The position numbers and the translations under genes were made by a program. From Bacteroidota bacterium (GTDB lineage Bacteria > Bacteroidota > Bacteroidia > Chitinophagales > UBA2359), in assembly GCA_020629895.1 (NCBI GenBank), contig JAHDCM010000166.1:1-7790 (forward strand): a stretch of 7,790 nt of DNA, read 5' to 3'. The notes beneath the pieces were generated by a model. It made no database searches. It saw only the letters and a program-made list of their open reading frames with translations, and had not been told where the DNA came from. Of the stretch, positions 7,724-7,790 are shown piece after piece. Positions within the stretch are counted from its first letter, which is position 1; every line of letters starts with the position of its first letter.

Positions 7724-7742
7724 AGCCCTGCTAGTGCAGGCT
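7724..7742. repeat. Small hairpin inside the 3' element
   Basis: AGCCCTGC (7724-7731) and GCAGGCT (7736-7742) pair over seven base pairs with one bulged C around the loop TAGT. It competes with the alternative pairing of AGCCC to GGGCT at 7654-7658, so only one can form at a time. It is a modest stem and could be chance. Confidence 0.3.
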
Positions 7743-7790
7743 TCACAAGGCAGCTAGTTCAGCAAGCTATCACTACTATCCCTCACGCGA

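Larger units (their letters stand above)
7565..7790. repeat. Structured intergenic element, possibly dispersed Bacteroidota repeat or 3' RNA
   Basis: No gene is supported here. The element begins after a T-run (7559-7564) just past the glycosidase stop. Three short boxes stand out: GGGCGTGTCC (7565-7574), GGTCGGGCTATTCG (7650-7663) and CACTACTATCCCTCACGCG (7771-7789). GCGTG (7567-7571) is complementary to CACGC (7784-7788), and GGGCT (7654-7658) to AGCCC (7724-7728), so the whole could fold as a multi-branched structure closed by its ends. The first two boxes bracket a large hairpin. From memory, similar boxes recur downstream of genes in many Bacteroidota genomes; I cannot confirm this here or name a published family. 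The right end may lie beyond the window. Confidence 0.45.

Noticed and set aside
7552..7734. 60-codon open frame overlapping the glycosidase stop
   Set aside because: It runs straight through the perfect 27-bp inverted repeat and the 3' element, has no recognisable domain or ribosome binding site, and is best explained as chance.

Overview
The window most likely comes from a member of the Bacteroidota (a Cytophagia, Saprospiria or Flavobacteriia type of genome). The evidence is a very large exported protein ending in a type B type IX secretion (T9SS) sorting domain, a PorU/gingipain-like C25 protease fold, start codons without Shine-Dalgarno sequences but with A/T-rich leaders, and an AT-rich intergenic style. 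No marker gene fixes the genus.

Layout. Positions 1-381 hold no convincing gene: there is a possible 17-codon 3' end of an upstream gene, a 13-codon mini-ORF with an unusually good Shine-Dalgarno sequence, a short perfect hairpin, and weak promoter-like sequence. Positions 382-6036 encode one 1884-residue secreted multidomain protease: Sec signal peptide, PorU-like N-terminal region, C25 cysteine protease domain with His672/Cys705, several Ig/PKD/FN3-like domains, seven tandem cysteine-bracketed Ig-like repeats, and a type B T9SS sorting domain. A 13-bp hairpin follows directly. Positions 6119-7555 encode a family GH1 beta-glycosidase with a twin-arginine-like leader; both catalytic glutamates are present, but the usual NEP motif reads NEA. 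From 3 bases after its stop to the window end there is no gene but a compact structured element: a perfect 27-bp inverted repeat with a nested hairpin, bracketed by short sequence boxes whose outer ends are complementary.

Both genes are on the plus strand and both products are probably exported: the protease to the cell surface or medium through Sec and T9SS, the glycosidase to the periplasm, possibly through Tat. That would suit an organism that degrades external polymers, but the intervening hairpin argues for separate transcription and nothing shows that the two proteins cooperate. The least explained part is the 3' element at about 7565-7790, which resembles a dispersed Bacteroidota intergenic repeat or structured 3' RNA. 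The window stops at one of its boxes, so it may continue or mark a repeat-induced contig end.
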